From assembly GCF_001426545.1 (NCBI RefSeq), contig NZ_LMEZ01000004.1, positions 372,001 through 436,000 of the forward strand: a stretch of 64,000 nucleotides of DNA. The letters run 5' to 3'. Below, in pieces: positions 54,416 to 64,000 of the stretch; the first letter of the stretch is position 1, and each line of letters starts with the position of its first letter. A program made the translations under genes and the position numbers. The notes below the pieces were generated by a model, which saw nothing but the letters and a program-made list of their open reading frames with translations, searched no databases and was not told the DNA's origin. Source of the DNA: Mycobacterium sp. Root135. GTDB lineage: Bacteria; Actinomycetota; Actinomycetes; Mycobacteriales; Mycobacteriaceae.

Positions 54416-55444
54416 TCATGCAATTGCGCTGAGACGGCGCATCGTCTCGTCGATGACACCGTGGGTGGCGAGCCATTCCAGCCTCTTGAGTCGCGTGAAG
54501 GTTTCGTCGAAGTCGTTGCCGTTCAAACCGTTTGCCAGGTACGCCTCGTACAGTTCGGCAGCACCGTCGGCCACCGACCACGTCGCCTCGAAGTCCAGCT
54601 CGTCCCGCGCGCGGCCGAAGTCCACCCGGTAGGAACGCGGGTCGGACCCGGTATCCCCAGCGATCAGCAAGGTCGAGCCGGGCACCGTGTCAACGACGGT
54701 CTGGGCGATTTCGGCCACGGTGACGTTGTTGGCCTCGGCACCCACGTTGTACGCGCGGCAGCTGACGATCTCGGCAGGCGCGGTCAGGCACGTTTCAAAG
54801 GCCCGCGCGACGTCCTGTGCGTGCACGAGTGAACGCCACGGCGTGCCGTCGGACACCACTCGCACCACTCCAGTGAGGACGGCCTGACCGACCAGGTTGT
54901 TCAACACGGTGTCGGCCCGCAATCGAGGTGAGAAGCCGAAAGCCGTTGCGATGCGTAGGAACACGGGCACGAAGTCGGCGTCGGCGAGGGCGCCGACGTC
55001 GGCCTCGACGCGCACCTTGCTGATCGCGTATGGCGTGATGGGATGCAGCTCGGCGTCCTCGAACATCAAATCGGTTCCCGCCGCGCCGTACATCGAGCAG
55101 GTTGACGCGAAGAGGAATCTGCCGACGCCCGCCTCCTTGGCCAGCAGTGCAAGACGAACCGCCGCGTGGTAATTGACGTCGTAGGTGATGTCGGGCGCCA
55201 ACGCACCGAGCGGGTCGTCGGACAACGCCGCAAGGTGGACGACAGCGTCGAAACCACGCAGCTGATCGACGGTGACGTCCCTCAGGTCGACTGTGAGACA
55301 GGGCGGTTCGGTCGGTGCAACGCCAAGAATGCAGTCGGCGAAGTAGCCGTTGTCCAAGCCGACCACGTCGTGGCCTGCGACTTGGAACAGCGGCACCATG
55401 ACCGTGCCGAGGTAGCCCTGGTGACCGGTGACCAACACCTTCAT
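54416..55444 (-). CDS. NAD-dependent epimerase/dehydratase (extended SDR)
   Basis: 342 aa from ATG at 55444 (GGAAGG upstream; a GTG 12 nt earlier overlaps that site). VTGHQGYLGTVMVPLF (5-20) is the NAD loop; VHLAALSDDPLG, ASTCSMYGAA and catalytic Y139/K143 (PYAISKVRVEAD) follow; then NVGAEANNVTVAEIA. It resembles the NAD-dependent SDRs found with sugar-methylation and nucleotide-sugar clusters. Substrate unknown. It is the last gene of the locus before regX3 and has its own upstream region. Confidence 0.85.
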   Translation of the reverse strand: MKVLVTGHQGYLGTVMVPLFQVAGHDVVGLDNGYFADCILGVAPTEPPCLTVDLRDVTVDQLRGFDAVVHLAALSDDPLGALAPDITYDVNYHAAVRLALLAKEAGVGRFLFASTCSMYGAAGTDLMFEDAELHPITPYAISKVRVEADVGALADADFVPVFLRIATAFGFSPRLRADTVLNNLVGQAVLTGVVRVVSDGTPWRSLVHAQDVARAFETCLTAPAEIVSCRAYNVGAEANNVTVAEIAQTVVDTVPGSTLLIAGDTGSDPRSYRVDFGRARDELDFEATWSVADGAAELYEAYLANGLNGNDFDETFTRLKRLEWLATHGVIDETMRRLSAIA

Positions 55445-55759
55445 CGACGGGGACACCTTCCGAACCTAAGTCTCACCTTCCGCATGACGAGCGCCCCCAC
55501 GTATCACGGCAGATGAAGGGAAACGTTTGCTGCAATAGATTCAGCGCATCGAGGTTTGGGGTCGGTTCACCGAGGGATGACGGGATGCCGCCGACGGCGC
55601 GGACCACGCAATCCGGTTGACCGGCAATGCTCTGCAACGTGTGGGACAACGGACAGCTCCATACCGAAAGTACGATTTGGGATGGAGCGTAACACGGTTG
55701 GCTAATCCGCGAGCAATTGCTGAAATTGCACCGCGATACGTAAGTGTGAGATCGGGAGA
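55445..55759. other. 315-bp gap at the right junction of the locus
   Basis: No gene seen. This gap should contain the SDR promoter on its left side and the end of the regX3 transcript on its right. Besides the hairpin at 55708-55735 it has GTTTGCTGCAAT at 55525-55536, related to the motif found in other gaps of the locus. No direct repeat, tRNA end or transposon remnant was recognised. Confidence 0.5.
55708..55735 (-). terminator. Hairpin downstream of regX3
   Basis: GCAATT (55713-55718) pairs with AATTGC (55724-55729) around a 5-nt loop, with an outer CGCG/CGCG pair separated by small bulges. It is 25 nt past the regX3 stop in the direction of transcription. Confidence 0.4.
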
Positions 55760-56446
55760 CTAGCCCTCGAGCTTGTAGCCCAGCCCGCGCACCGTCACCA
55801 GGTGAACCGGGTTGGCCGGGTCTCCCTCGATCTTCGACCGGAGCCGTTTGACGTGCACGTCGAGGGTCTTGGTGTCGCCGACGTAGTCCGCGCCCCACAC
55901 CCGGTCAATCAACTGGCCACGGGTGAGCACCCGGCCGCTGTTGCGGATCAGGTACTCCAGCAGATCGAACTCCTTGAGCGGCAAGGTGATCGACGTGCCG
56001 TTGACGGAGACGACGTGCCGCTCTACGTCCATCCGGACCGGTCCAGCCTCGAGCACGCCGTCGCCGATCCCCGAATCGTCGTTGTCGACGCCTCGGCGCA
56101 GGACCGCACGGATGCGGGCGATCAGCTCTCGCGCGGAGTACGGCTTGGTGACGTAGTCGTCGGCACCCAGCTCCAGCCCGACGACCTTGTCGATCTCGCT
56201 GTCCCTGGCCGTCACCATGATGACCGGCACGCTAGACCGCGAGCGCAGTTGTTTGCACACGTCGGTCCCACTCATGCCGGGGAGCATCAAGTCCAGCAGG
56301 ACGATGTCGGCGCCCGACCGCTCGAACTCGGCGAGCGCAGAGGGCCCGTCGCTGACGACGGTGGCCTCGAAGCCCTCCTTGCGGAGCAGGAACGCCAGCG
56401 GATCCGCCAGCGACTCTTCATCTTCCACGATCAACACACTCGTCAT
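55760..56446 (-). CDS. regX3: Phosphate-responsive response regulator RegX3
   Basis: 228 aa, OmpR/PhoB class. Receiver domain with acidic pocket VEDEES (7-12), phospho-acceptor D52 in VLLDLMLPG and the TKPYS lysine; C-terminal winged helix from about 130 ([37 protein letters not shown]). Partner of SenX3 in phosphate starvation control. ATG overlaps the senX3 stop by 4 bp (ATGA). Confidence 0.96.
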   Translation of the reverse strand: MTSVLIVEDEESLADPLAFLLRKEGFEATVVSDGPSALAEFERSGADIVLLDLMLPGMSGTDVCKQLRSRSSVPVIMVTARDSEIDKVVGLELGADDYVTKPYSARELIARIRAVLRRGVDNDDSGIGDGVLEAGPVRMDVERHVVSVNGTSITLPLKEFDLLEYLIRNSGRVLTRGQLIDRVWGADYVGDTKTLDVHVKRLRSKIEGDPANPVHLVTVRGLGYKLEG

Positions 56447-57633
56447 AGCTGCGTCTGGTCCTCTCGTTCATCCGACTCGTCGTCGGTTTCGGGATGGGCC
56501 GGGATCGACAGGGTGAACGTCGAGCCGGTACCGGGCTGACTCCACAGCCGGATGGATCCGTTGTGATTGGCCGCCACGTGCTTGACGATGGCCAATCCGA
56601 GCCCCGTGCCACCGGTGGCCCGGGACCGCGCCGTGTCGACGCGGAAGAACCGTTCGAAGACCCGCTCCTGGTCGTCGCGCGCGATGCCGATGCCGCGGTC
56701 GGTGACCGCGATCTCGATGTTGTCACCGCGACTGCGCCGGCTGATCGACACCGGAGAACCCTTGGGCGAGTATGCAATTGCGTTGGACACCAGGTTGGCG
56801 ATCGCGGTCACCAGCAGACCCTGATCGCCGCGGACACTGAAGCCGGTCGGGGCGTCGGTCGTGATCGCGATGTCGGCATTGTCGGCCGCCACCTTGTACC
56901 TCGACAACGCCTCACTGACGACTGAGTCGACGTCGACGGCCTCCAGATCCGGAAGCGGTGCGGCCCCCTGCAACCTGGACAGCTCGATGAGTTCACCGAC
57001 CATGTTGGCCAGCCTGTTGGACTCGGTGATCATCATGTCGGCGAACCGGCGGACCGTCGCCGGGTCGTCGGTGGACGCCTGAAGCGCCTCGGCCAGCACG
57101 CCCATAGCTCCGACCGGGGTCTTGAGCTCGTGGCTGACGTTGGCCACGAAGTCCCGTCGGGTGGCCTCCATCCTGGCGAACTCCGACTGGTCGTCGACGA
57201 AGACCACCGCGAAACGTCGGTCATCCTCACTGAGGAGGCGTACGTGCCCGCCGACGGACAACCCGGAACGACCGGGGATTGGGCGTCGCACCGGGGCCAG
57301 GTCGAAGTCGACGTCGTGACCGGTGGCCAGCGTGCGCTGCGCGGCCGCCCAGGCCCTGTCGTCGAGCAGTCGGTCGCGCACCAGGCCGAGCTCGCGTGCC
57401 TTGTCGTTCATGAAGACGACGTCACGGTAGTTGTCGACGACCACGGTTCCCACCGGCGACAGCGACACGATCCGCTGCAGCATCTGGGAGACGGTGATGC
57501 CGTCCTGGTCCGTCGACCGTCGCTTTCGGCGTTCGGCGATCCGAGGCGCCAGCGACAATCCGAGCGCCACGCCAAGTCCCAACGCGACAAGGGACACGAC
57601 TGCCGTCAACAGCAGCGCCGCTACCCCACTCAC
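56443..57633 (-). CDS. senX3: Sensor histidine kinase SenX3
   Basis: 396 aa. One or two N-terminal helices (about 5-28), a PAS-like region (45-155), the H-box [15 protein letters not shown] with phospho-acceptor H168, and a catalytic ATPase domain with [18 protein letters not shown] and [16 protein letters not shown]. Senses phosphate status through the Pst transporter in mycobacteria and phosphorylates RegX3. In M. tuberculosis the two genes are separated by a repeat-bearing spacer; here they overlap. Confidence 0.96.
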   Translation of the reverse strand: MSGVAALLLTAVVSLVALGLGVALGLSLAPRIAERRKRRSTDQDGITVSQMLQRIVSLSPVGTVVVDNYRDVVFMNDKARELGLVRDRLLDDRAWAAAQRTLATGHDVDFDLAPVRRPIPGRSGLSVGGHVRLLSEDDRRFAVVFVDDQSEFARMEATRRDFVANVSHELKTPVGAMGVLAEALQASTDDPATVRRFADMMITESNRLANMVGELIELSRLQGAAPLPDLEAVDVDSVVSEALSRYKVAADNADIAITTDAPTGFSVRGDQGLLVTAIANLVSNAIAYSPKGSPVSISRRSRGDNIEIAVTDRGIGIARDDQERVFERFFRVDTARSRATGGTGLGLAIVKHVAANHNGSIRLWSQPGTGSTFTLSIPAHPETDDESDEREDQTQL

Positions 57634-57651
57634 GCGAAAATCGTACGCACT

Positions 57652-57753
57652 GGGTGAACGTCATCCCAGCAGCGTGCGGCCAAATCGGGACAAGTCACAA
57701 AGACAAACACAGGAGTTCGGGCTCCGTTCACCGGAGTTCACCCATTGTTCGCC
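57652..57753 (-). promoter_or_regulatory. Phosphate-box-like repeats upstream of senX3
   Basis: GTTCACC at 57726-57732, GTTCACC at 57736-57742 and GTTCGCC at 57747-57753 form a direct repeat with 10-11 bp period, and an inverted copy GGGTGAAC lies at 57652-57659, about 20 bp before the senX3 start. PhoB/RegX3-family regulators bind 11-bp direct repeats of TTCACC-type units, so this is a good candidate for autoregulation. Confidence 0.55.
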
Positions 57754-57770
57754 CCGCCTGCCCCCGTCGA

Positions 57771-58511
57771 CTACTTGGCGCCCTGGGCGGCGACGGCGGC
57801 AGCACCTGCCGCGGCGGCACCGGGATCCAAATATCTGCCGCCGGGCACGGTCGGCTTGAGCGACTCGTCGAGCTCGTACACCAGCGGGATCCCCGTAGGG
57901 ATGTTCAAGCCGACCACGTCGGCGTCGGACATACCGTCGAGGTACTTCACCAGCGCGCGCAACGAGTTGCCGTGCGCGGCGACCAGCACGGTCTTGCCTG
58001 CCAGCAGGTCGGGCGCGATCGTGTCCGTGAAGTAGGGCACGAAGCGGGCAACGACGTCGGCGAGGCACTCCGTCAGCGGGCCGCCGCCGATGCCTGCGTA
58101 GCGCGGGTCGGCGTCCTGGCTGTACTTGCTGCCCTTCTCGATGGGCGGCGGCGGCGTGTCGTAGCTGCGACGCCACGCCATGAACTGCTCTTCGCCGTAC
58201 TTGGCCTTCGTCTCGGCCTTGTCGAGGCCCTGCAGCGCGCCGTAATGGCGTTCGTTGAGCCGCCAATCCCTGACCACGGGGATCCAGTGCCGGTCGGCGG
58301 CGTCGAGCGCGAGGTTGGCGGTGGTGATGGCGCGCCGCATGAGCGAGGTGTACAGCACGTCGGGCAGCACGCCCTCGGACTTCATCAGCTCGCCGCCCCT
58401 GACGGCCTCGGCGCGCCCCTTCTCGGTGAGGTCGACGTCAACCCAGCCGGTGAAGAGATTGAGCGCGTTCCATTCGCTTTCGCCGTGACGCAGTAGCACC
58501 AGTGTCGCCAT
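57771..58511 (-). CDS. gpmA: 2,3-bisphosphoglycerate-dependent phosphoglycerate mutase
   Basis: 246 aa. Glycolytic interconversion of 3- and 2-phosphoglycerate. [12 protein letters not shown] (4-15) with phospho-His9, [20 protein letters not shown], and the second histidine block [18 protein letters not shown]-terminal Ala/Gly-rich tail follows PGGRYLDP. Length and motifs match Gpm1 (Rv0489). The stop faces the senX3 upstream repeats 18 bp away. Confidence 0.96.
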   Translation of the reverse strand: MATLVLLRHGESEWNALNLFTGWVDVDLTEKGRAEAVRGGELMKSEGVLPDVLYTSLMRRAITTANLALDAADRHWIPVVRDWRLNERHYGALQGLDKAETKAKYGEEQFMAWRRSYDTPPPPIEKGSKYSQDADPRYAGIGGGPLTECLADVVARFVPYFTDTIAPDLLAGKTVLVAAHGNSLRALVKYLDGMSDADVVGLNIPTGIPLVYELDESLKPTVPGGRYLDPGAAAAGAAAVAAQGAK

Positions 58512-58585
58512 GGCGACGATGCTATCCCGCCGCGATCGAGGACGCGGCGTTCGCGACGGTTAGGCCCCGACTCGGTGGCCGACGC

Positions 58586-59110
58586 TCAGTCGTCGTCGCC
58601 GTCGTCGATCAGGTGCTCGAAGGCCTTCAGGTTCTTCAGCGACTCCCCACGCTTGACCCGCCACTCCCACTCCTTCTGGATCGACGAGTGAAAGCCCAAC
58701 TCCAGCAACATGTTGAAGTCGGCCTCGACGGCTTGGACCACCTGGCCGAGGATGCCGTCGATCACGTCGGGGCTCACCGACTCCAGCGCAATCCGGCCGA
58801 TCAGGTAGATGTCACCGAGGTTGTCGAGGGTGTATGCGAGGCCGAACAATCGGCGGTTGCGCCGCAACAGATAGCGGTAGACCTTCTCGAAGTCCTCGTC
58901 GGGCTTGCGACAGATGAACGCCTCGACGCGGACGGTATGGTCGCCGACCGTGAAGATCGTGTTGGTGACCAACCGCCGCTCACCGGGAACCGCGACGACC
59001 ACCCCGGACGGTGCGCCGTCCGAGCCCTCGTGGAAGGCGTATTCGAGGTCGGACTCCTTGAGGGTGGCTTCGATGACGTCGAGTGCCGGATTCACGGTGC
59101 CCGCGCTCAT
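58586..59110 (-). CDS. YbjN-domain protein (Rv0487-like)
   Basis: 174 aa from ATG at 59110 in an ATGA overlap with mshA. The YbjN fold (related to secretion chaperones) is suggested by [40 protein letters not shown] and [14 protein letters not shown] segments; a helical C-terminal part follows. No catalytic residues. Conserved coupling to mshA suggests a role linked to mycothiol synthesis, perhaps as a chaperone or regulator, but this is inference. Confidence 0.82.
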   Translation of the reverse strand: MSAGTVNPALDVIEATLKESDLEYAFHEGSDGAPSGVVVAVPGERRLVTNTIFTVGDHTVRVEAFICRKPDEDFEKVYRYLLRRNRRLFGLAYTLDNLGDIYLIGRIALESVSPDVIDGILGQVVQAVEADFNMLLELGFHSSIQKEWEWRVKRGESLKNLKAFEHLIDDGDDD

Positions 59111-60390
59111 GATGCCCGGATTCCGCGGCGAATCGAGAACCGGCGACCGTTGCGCCGCGACGGCACCTCGGCGCGCTGGTGGCGGGCTTGATAGTCGGTG
59201 ATCGCCCGGCCGTAGCTGGCCTGCAGCGCATCGACGGTGTGGGCCCACGAGAACGTCGCGGCGTGTTCGAGAGCGGCGGCACGCATCGTCTGCGGCCCGC
59301 GGTCGAACAACCCCCGCATGGCAGCTGCCCAGTCGTCGGGGTCGTGCCCGTCGACGAGGACGCCGGTGACACCGTCCCGCACGGCGACGGGTAGTCCGCC
59401 GACCGCGGCCGCCACCACCGGCGTCCCGCAGGCTTGGGCTTCCACGGCGACGAGACCAAAGGACTCGGCGTAGCTGGGCACCGCCATCATGTCGGCGGCC
59501 CGGTACAGGCCGACGAGCTGGTCGCGGGATTGGGGAGGGAGGAAGGTCACGCGTGTGGACATACCCAGGTCCTCGGCCAGCCGAACCAACGAGTCGGGAT
59601 TGGCCAGTCCGCTGCCCGACGGCCCGCCGGCGATCACCACGCGGACGTCCGGCAGCTTGGCCGCCGCGCGCAGCAGGACGTCGGGCGCCTTGAGCGGCTG
59701 AATCCGACCGACGAAGGCGACCACCTTCTCGTCGGCCCCGAGGCCGAGTGCCCGCCGGGCCTGCATCCTGTCACCGGGCGTGAACGTCGCGAGGTCTACC
59801 CCGGGGTGCACGACGTCGATGCGGTCGGGGTCCGCCTGGTGTAGCGAAACCAGTTCGCGCGCTTCGTATTCGGTGTTGACGATGAGCCGGTCCGCCTCGT
59901 CGACGACCTGTTGCTCACCCACCGACCGCAGCGGCGGCTCGGGCTGGTCACCAATGGCAAGGGACGCGTTCTTCACCGCGGCCAGGGTGTGGGCGGTGTG
60001 CACCAACGGCACCGCCCATCTGTCCCGCGCCAGCCAGCCGACCTGACCCGACAGCCAGTAGTGGGAGTGCACGACGTCGTAGTAGCCGGGTTCGTGGGTC
60101 GCCTCGGCGCGCAGGACGCCTGCGGTGAACGCGCACAGCTGCGTCGGCAGGTCGTGTTTGTCGAGGCCCTCGAAGGGGCCCGCCACGACGTTGCGAACCA
60201 GCACACCAGGTGCCACCCGCACGACGGGCGCATCCGACGAGGTGGTCGCCCTGGTGAATATCTCGACGTCCACGCCGCGGCGCGCCAGTTCCAGCGCGCT
60301 TTGCAGCACGTAGACGTTCATGCCGCCCGCGTCACCCGTCCCCGGCTGGGCCAGAGGAGAGGTATGGACCGACAAAACGGCTACGCGCAC
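59107..60390 (-). CDS. mshA: D-inositol-3-phosphate glycosyltransferase MshA
   Basis: 427 aa, GT4 GT-B enzyme that starts mycothiol synthesis by joining GlcNAc to inositol-3-phosphate. [20 protein letters not shown] is the N-terminal acceptor loop; [18 protein letters not shown] and [20 protein letters not shown] (EX7E) the donor side. Shorter than Rv0486 (480 aa), mainly at the N-terminus, where the M. tuberculosis annotation has an extra leader. Mycothiol is restricted to actinobacteria, which supports the taxonomic call. Confidence 0.95.
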   Translation of the reverse strand: MRVAVLSVHTSPLAQPGTGDAGGMNVYVLQSALELARRGVDVEIFTRATTSSDAPVVRVAPGVLVRNVVAGPFEGLDKHDLPTQLCAFTAGVLRAEATHEPGYYDVVHSHYWLSGQVGWLARDRWAVPLVHTAHTLAAVKNASLAIGDQPEPPLRSVGEQQVVDEADRLIVNTEYEARELVSLHQADPDRIDVVHPGVDLATFTPGDRMQARRALGLGADEKVVAFVGRIQPLKAPDVLLRAAAKLPDVRVVIAGGPSGSGLANPDSLVRLAEDLGMSTRVTFLPPQSRDQLVGLYRAADMMAVPSYAESFGLVAVEAQACGTPVVAAAVGGLPVAVRDGVTGVLVDGHDPDDWAAAMRGLFDRGPQTMRAAALEHAATFSWAHTVDALQASYGRAITDYQARHQRAEVPSRRNGRRFSIRRGIRAS

Positions 60391-60423
60391 AACTTCATAC
60401 TTACACCGGGTCGCCGGACGGCG

Positions 60424-61725
60424 TCAGGCGGTCTTGTCGCGGGCCGCGCGCCGCATCGCGGCGATCGGATCGGCGTAGAGACCGCCGAGCGACACGACAC
60501 CGGCGCCCGCTTCCTGAATCCGGTTGCCGAACGAGGTCAGACGGAGGTCGCGCGGCGCGAGGACCGAGCGCCTGGCGTAGGCGGCTTCGACCTCGGCCAT
60601 GCCCTCCGGGTACTCCGTGAACGCCTGACCGCCGACGACGAGGTCGTCGGGGTTGAGCATGTCCCGCAGCAGCGCCACCGACTCACCGAGCACGCGCGCG
60701 CGTTCACCGAGCAGGTCGACGGCAGGCTGGTTGCCCTGTCGCGCCGCGCGCAACACCGCGCCGATGGTCGACGACGGGCCGTCGGCGGGCACGATCCGGA
60801 GCCGGCGCGCCGCGGTCAGCACCGCTTCGTCGCTCACGGTCGACTCCAATTGGCCACTGCCACCTAGCATTTCGGACTGCACGGGCAGGGCCGCTATCGT
60901 GCCGGGTCCGCTGGTCGGCGAGTGCACGCGGCCGCCGATCGACAGGGCGTAGCCGACGGTTTCCCTGGCGTAGACGTAGAGGCTGGTGACCGGAGCGATG
61001 TTGGCGGCAGCGTTGGACGCGGCGGAACCGTTCACTCGGCGCGCGCCGAGCAGCAGCTCCGCGCCCGCCATCGCGTCGACGTGGGAGGCCAGGGACACCG
61101 GCAACCCCAGGGTCTCGGCGAGAACGGGGCCCACCGGGGCGTCCGTCCAGCCGAGCCGGGCGTGGTCCACGTGGCCGCTGGCGCTGTCCACGACCCCACC
61201 TGCGGTCACGCCTACCCACAGTGGCCTGCGACGATGCCAGCGGCTCAGGTATCGGCTCGCGCTGCCGGCAAGTGCCGCCAGCGCCGAGTTCTGTGAACCC
61301 CGCGGCGTCGGCGTCTCCACCACGTCGAGGGTGCGGCCGAACAAATCGGTGGCCACGATGATCGAGGTGCGGGCACCGATGTGGATACCGAGGGTGAGGA
61401 ACGGTTCGTGGTTGACCTCGACCGGCACCCGCGGTCGCCCGATGGCGCCGGAGACGGCCAAGTCGGCTCGCTCACGAAGGACGCCGGCGTCGAGCAGGGC
61501 TGTGACCTGGCGGTTCACCGTGGCAATACTCAGGCCGGTGGTCTGTGCGATGACGTCACGGGCGATGGGTCCGCGAAGTCTGGCCGCGCCGAAGACCGAG
61601 GCCGCCGCGGCTTCGGCGACGCGCAGCGAGGGGGCGACGATGTGATGCCTGGCCAACAGCGCCCGCTTGGTGCGGGGCGTCGCGATGACGGCGGGGGTCT
61701 TGCGAATGACAGTGGGAGTGCTCAT
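60424..61725 (-). CDS. ROK/NagC-family transcriptional regulator (Rv0485-like)
   Basis: 433 aa from ATG at 61725 with AAGGA. N-terminal winged helix (about 50-90: GPIARDVIAQTTGLSIATVNRQVTALLDAG in pieces) then a ROK sugar-kinase-like domain (LTLGIHIGARTSIIVATDLFG). The ROK zinc cysteine cluster and phosphate-loop Asp are not obvious, so it is probably a pure regulator. Its ortholog regulates an adjacent pe13-ppe18 pair in M. tuberculosis; targets here are unknown. Confidence 0.85.
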   Translation of the reverse strand: MSTPTVIRKTPAVIATPRTKRALLARHHIVAPSLRVAEAAAASVFGAARLRGPIARDVIAQTTGLSIATVNRQVTALLDAGVLRERADLAVSGAIGRPRVPVEVNHEPFLTLGIHIGARTSIIVATDLFGRTLDVVETPTPRGSQNSALAALAGSASRYLSRWHRRRPLWVGVTAGGVVDSASGHVDHARLGWTDAPVGPVLAETLGLPVSLASHVDAMAGAELLLGARRVNGSAASNAAANIAPVTSLYVYARETVGYALSIGGRVHSPTSGPGTIAALPVQSEMLGGSGQLESTVSDEAVLTAARRLRIVPADGPSSTIGAVLRAARQGNQPAVDLLGERARVLGESVALLRDMLNPDDLVVGGQAFTEYPEGMAEVEAAYARRSVLAPRDLRLTSFGNRIQEAGAGVVSLGGLYADPIAAMRRAARDKTA

Positions 61726-61903
61726 GGGAGTCCTTGCGTGAGGTCGGCCGGTGGGTGATTGCCTCACCTGGCGACTCAGCAGGACGGATGTGTCCGGGTT
61801 CAGTCAGGCGCGGCGAAGCTGGCTGCGACAACAACAACACGCACGCGATGCGGCGACGTTGAAACCCTGACTGACGGACACGTTGCGAATTTAGCACGCC
61901 AAC

Positions 61904-61909
61904 TAATGT
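61904..61909 (+). promoter_or_regulatory. Candidate -10 box for a leaderless SDR transcript
   Basis: TAATGT ends 7 nt before the ATG at 61917, placing the predicted transcript start at or next to the initiation codon. No Shine-Dalgarno precedes the ATG. TTGCGA at 61883-61888 is a possible -35 with a short 15-bp spacer. Confidence 0.4.
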
Positions 61910-61916
61910 TGGACGA

Positions 61917-62669
61917 ATGACGTCACTCGAATCTCCTCAGCCCGTCGCGGTCGTCACGGGTGCCAGCTCCGGCATTGGCGAGGCCACGGCGAAAACACTT
62001 GCAGGACTTGGCTTCCACGTGGTGTGCGTAGCTCGCCGCCAGGACCGCGTCGAGGCCCTCGCAGCGGAGATCGCGGGCACCGCAATTGTGGCGGACGTCA
62101 CTGACGACGCCGCGGTGCAGAAGTTGGCGGCCGGGCTCGACCGGGTCGACGTCCTGGTGAACAACGCCGGCGGCGCCAAGGGCGTGCAGTCGGTTGCCGA
62201 CGCCGACCTCGACGACTGGCGCTGGATGTGGGAGACCAACGTGCTGGGCACCCTGCGCGTGACGAGGGCATTGCTGCCCAAGCTGGTCGCCTCCGGTGAC
62301 GGGTTGATCGTCACCGTGACCTCCATCGCGGCGTTCGAGATCTACGACGGCGGCGCCGGCTACACCTCGGCCAAGCATGCGCAGGCCGCGCTTCATCAGA
62401 CGCTGCGCGGCGAACTGCTGGGAAAACCGGTGCGGCTCACCGAGATTGCGCCGGGAATGGTCGAGACCGAGTTCTCCGTCGTGCGCTTCGGCGGCGACAA
62501 GGCCCGGGCGGACGCACTGTACGAGGGCCTGACCCCGCTGACCGCCGCGGACGTCGCCGAGGTGATCGGGTTCGCCGCGTCACGACCGTCGCACGTCAAC
62601 CTGGACCAGATCGTCATCCGGCCGCGTGATCAAGCCACCGCGACGAGGAAGTTCACCCGCCCGGAGTAG
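61917..62669 (+). CDS. Short-chain dehydrogenase/reductase (Rv0484c-like)
   Basis: 250 aa classical SDR: cofactor loop [16 protein letters not shown] (14-29), [11 protein letters not shown], Ser in SIAAFE and catalytic YTSAKHAQ. An Arg-Arg in the second strand end ([12 protein letters not shown]) favours NADP. Resembles YdfG-like 3-hydroxy acid dehydrogenases. Its last 17 bp overlap the 3' end of the convergent transpeptidase gene. Confidence 0.92.
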   Translation: MTSLESPQPVAVVTGASSGIGEATAKTLAGLGFHVVCVARRQDRVEALAAEIAGTAIVADVTDDAAVQKLAAGLDRVDVLVNNAGGAKGVQSVADADLDDWRWMWETNVLGTLRVTRALLPKLVASGDGLIVTVTSIAAFEIYDGGAGYTSAKHAQAALHQTLRGELLGKPVRLTEIAPGMVETEFSVVRFGGDKARADALYEGLTPLTAADVAEVIGFAASRPSHVNLDQIVIRPRDQATATRKFTRPE

Positions 62670-63984
62670 CCGTCGTGGTCTCCGTGGTCTCCGTCGGGGT
62701 GACGGTCACGGCAGACGGCGGCGTCGTCGTCGGCGTACCCGACAGCGTCGGGGCGTCGGTGGGGGTCGCCGGGGCACTGCTGGGGACGTTGGACGGGGGC
62801 GTCGAGTCGTTGAGCGCCGACATCGACTTCCACTCGTCCCACCCGATGGCCCAGTCCCAGATGTCGCCATCGGCGTAGGACAGTTCGATCGACGTGCCGG
62901 TCACCTCGACCGGGTCGCCGTAGATGGCGGTGTTGAAGTACTGCTCGGCGTCCGAGGTGGACAAATTGATGCACCCGTTGGTGACGTTGGTGTTGCCCTG
63001 AGCTCCCGCGCTGGACGGGTTGGCGTGGATGAACTCGCCGTTGTTGGAGATCCGGACCGCCCACCGCTCGTGGGCGTTGGTGTAACCCGCCGCCGGGTTG
63101 GACATGTAGAAGTCTTCGTACTTCTCGGTGACGACGTGGATTCCGCTGCGGGTGACGTTGCGCGGCAGGTCGGCCTCGCCGTAGCTGCACGGCAGGGTCA
63201 TGATCGTGCCGGCGTCGGTGATCACCTCGATCTGGTGCGACGACGCCTCGGCCTTGACGACCTGTCGACGGCCGATCTCGATGTCCAGGGTGGAGTCGGC
63301 GGCGCCGAATGCCCCGTCGCCGAACGGGATTCCGTAGGTGTTGGCGGCCACGTGCACCTTGGTGCCCGGCGGGTAGTAGTCCTTGGTGCGCCAGTGCAGT
63401 CGCGAGCCGCCGACCTCGTCGGGCAACCAGGCCCAGCTGCCCTCGACGGGCGGGGTGGTGGTGACGACCAGCGCCCGTTCGACGGCTGCCTTCGCATCGT
63501 CGCCGATGGAGGCGTCGAACTGCATGATGATGGGCGCCGCGACACCGACGACCTGGCCGTCGGCGAGCTGGAACTGACCGTTGACCTTGGTCTGCGGGTC
63601 GACGGTGGTGAAACTCCCCTTCAACGGGATCGCCTTGCCGTCGCGTCCGACCGCCGACCCGCCCCAGCTGTATGTGACGCCGTAGCCAAGTGGCTCGGTG
63701 GTCTTGAACGCGGTGCGGTCGGAGTTCAGCGCGCCGCGGACGACGCCGCCCTCGGCGTTGGTCAGCGTCACGCGCTGCAGCCAACCGTTGGTGACCTCGA
63801 CGCCCACGGGGTCGGTCGGGGCCACGTTGGTGGCGTCCTTGGCGGGCTTGAAGGCCACCTCTGCCTTGGCGGGGGGCTCGGTGGAGGCCGGCGAACCGGT
63901 CGTGGTCCTACCGCTACACGCGGCGAGTACGCCGGAGGCGCCCACGGCGATGGCGGTCAGCGCTTGGCGCCGATTGAGGGTCAC
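62653..63984 (-). CDS. L,D-transpeptidase lipoprotein (LprQ/Ldt-type, Rv0483-like)
   Basis: 443 aa from GTG at 63984. The signal [18 protein letters not shown] has a twin arginine and ends in lipobox LAAC (acylated C23), so a Tat-exported lipoprotein. Two Ig-like regions precede the YkuD catalytic domain, with [10 protein letters not shown] and nucleophile C338 in [12 protein letters not shown]. It forms 3-3 peptidoglycan cross-links outside the membrane. The last 50 residues are a Thr/Pro/Ser-rich tail that may span the wall or be glycosylated. The M. tuberculosis counterpart is Ldt-Mt5. Confidence 0.92.
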   Translation of the reverse strand: MTLNRRQALTAIAVGASGVLAACSGRTTTGSPASTEPPAKAEVAFKPAKDATNVAPTDPVGVEVTNGWLQRVTLTNAEGGVVRGALNSDRTAFKTTEPLGYGVTYSWGGSAVGRDGKAIPLKGSFTTVDPQTKVNGQFQLADGQVVGVAAPIIMQFDASIGDDAKAAVERALVVTTTPPVEGSWAWLPDEVGGSRLHWRTKDYYPPGTKVHVAANTYGIPFGDGAFGAADSTLDIEIGRRQVVKAEASSHQIEVITDAGTIMTLPCSYGEADLPRNVTRSGIHVVTEKYEDFYMSNPAAGYTNAHERWAVRISNNGEFIHANPSSAGAQGNTNVTNGCINLSTSDAEQYFNTAIYGDPVEVTGTSIELSYADGDIWDWAIGWDEWKSMSALNDSTPPSNVPSSAPATPTDAPTLSGTPTTTPPSAVTVTPTETTETTTATPGG

Positions 63985-64000
63985 GTGTACACACGGTACC

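Overview
The window is high-GC actinobacterial DNA and reads as a mycobacterial chromosome, most likely a Mycolicibacterium-type species. Evidence: mshA (mycothiol), senX3-regX3, an HadA/UPF0336-type dehydratase, the 33-residue ribosomal protein bS22, frequent GTG starts, and a gene order that follows M. tuberculosis Rv0531 down to Rv0483 in inverted orientation. Ortholog names come from my memory of that genome and were not searched.

Layout. (1) 1-8.5 kb: a class V aminotransferase cut by the left edge and a DUF4229 protein, a divergent 53-aa membrane peptide, then a tightly coupled minus-strand operon hemL - phosphoglycerate mutase-like - thioredoxin lipoprotein - ccdA - resB - ccsA - MinD/EspI-like ATPase. 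It joins a haem-precursor enzyme to system II cytochrome c maturation. (2) 8.5-13.9 kb: accessory block with a P450, a flavin-reductase-like PNPOx protein, a 90-aa acidic protein, a TetR regulator overlapping a DUF2236 oxygenase, and four small membrane proteins trailing hemB. (3) 13.8-19.2 kb: haem operon hemA-hemC-hemD(fused to a methylase)-hemB with a glutaredoxin-like gene upstream. (4) 19.2-29.3 kb: conserved core (HAD phosphatase, HadA-like dehydratase, acyltransferase, degenerate SDR, bS22, small HTH protein, proC, thioesterase, TIM-barrel isomerase, Glu/Pro-rich membrane protein, Ppx/GppA, Cys-rich unknown).

(5) 29.3-55.4 kb: a 26-kb polysaccharide locus sitting between the Rv0495c ortholog and regX3. 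It holds a five-gene sugar-modification operon (oxidoreductase, SDR, two DegT aminotransferases, NodB deacetylase) with a divergent hexapeptide acetyltransferase; a GT2 and a methyltransferase; a Wzy-like polymerase with a Wzz-like protein; a membrane-anchored beta-helix protein; four more glycosyltransferases and an RmlD-like SDR in one overlapping operon with a Wzx-like flippase; a second dTDP-rhamnose set in which RmlC and RmlD are fused; a WecG/TagA/CpsF-type transferase; and a final SDR. The natural reading is a Wzx/Wzy-type exopolysaccharide or capsule containing rhamnose and an N-acetylated amino sugar. No transposase, integrase or tRNA marks its ends. This is the most novel part of the window.

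(6) 55.7-64 kb: the core resumes with regX3-senX3 (overlapping by 4 bp, with phosphate-box-like repeats upstream), gpmA, a YbjN-type protein overlapping mshA, a ROK/NagC regulator, an SDR, and an L,D-transpeptidase lipoprotein at the right edge.

I saw no rRNA, tRNA, CRISPR array or insertion sequence.
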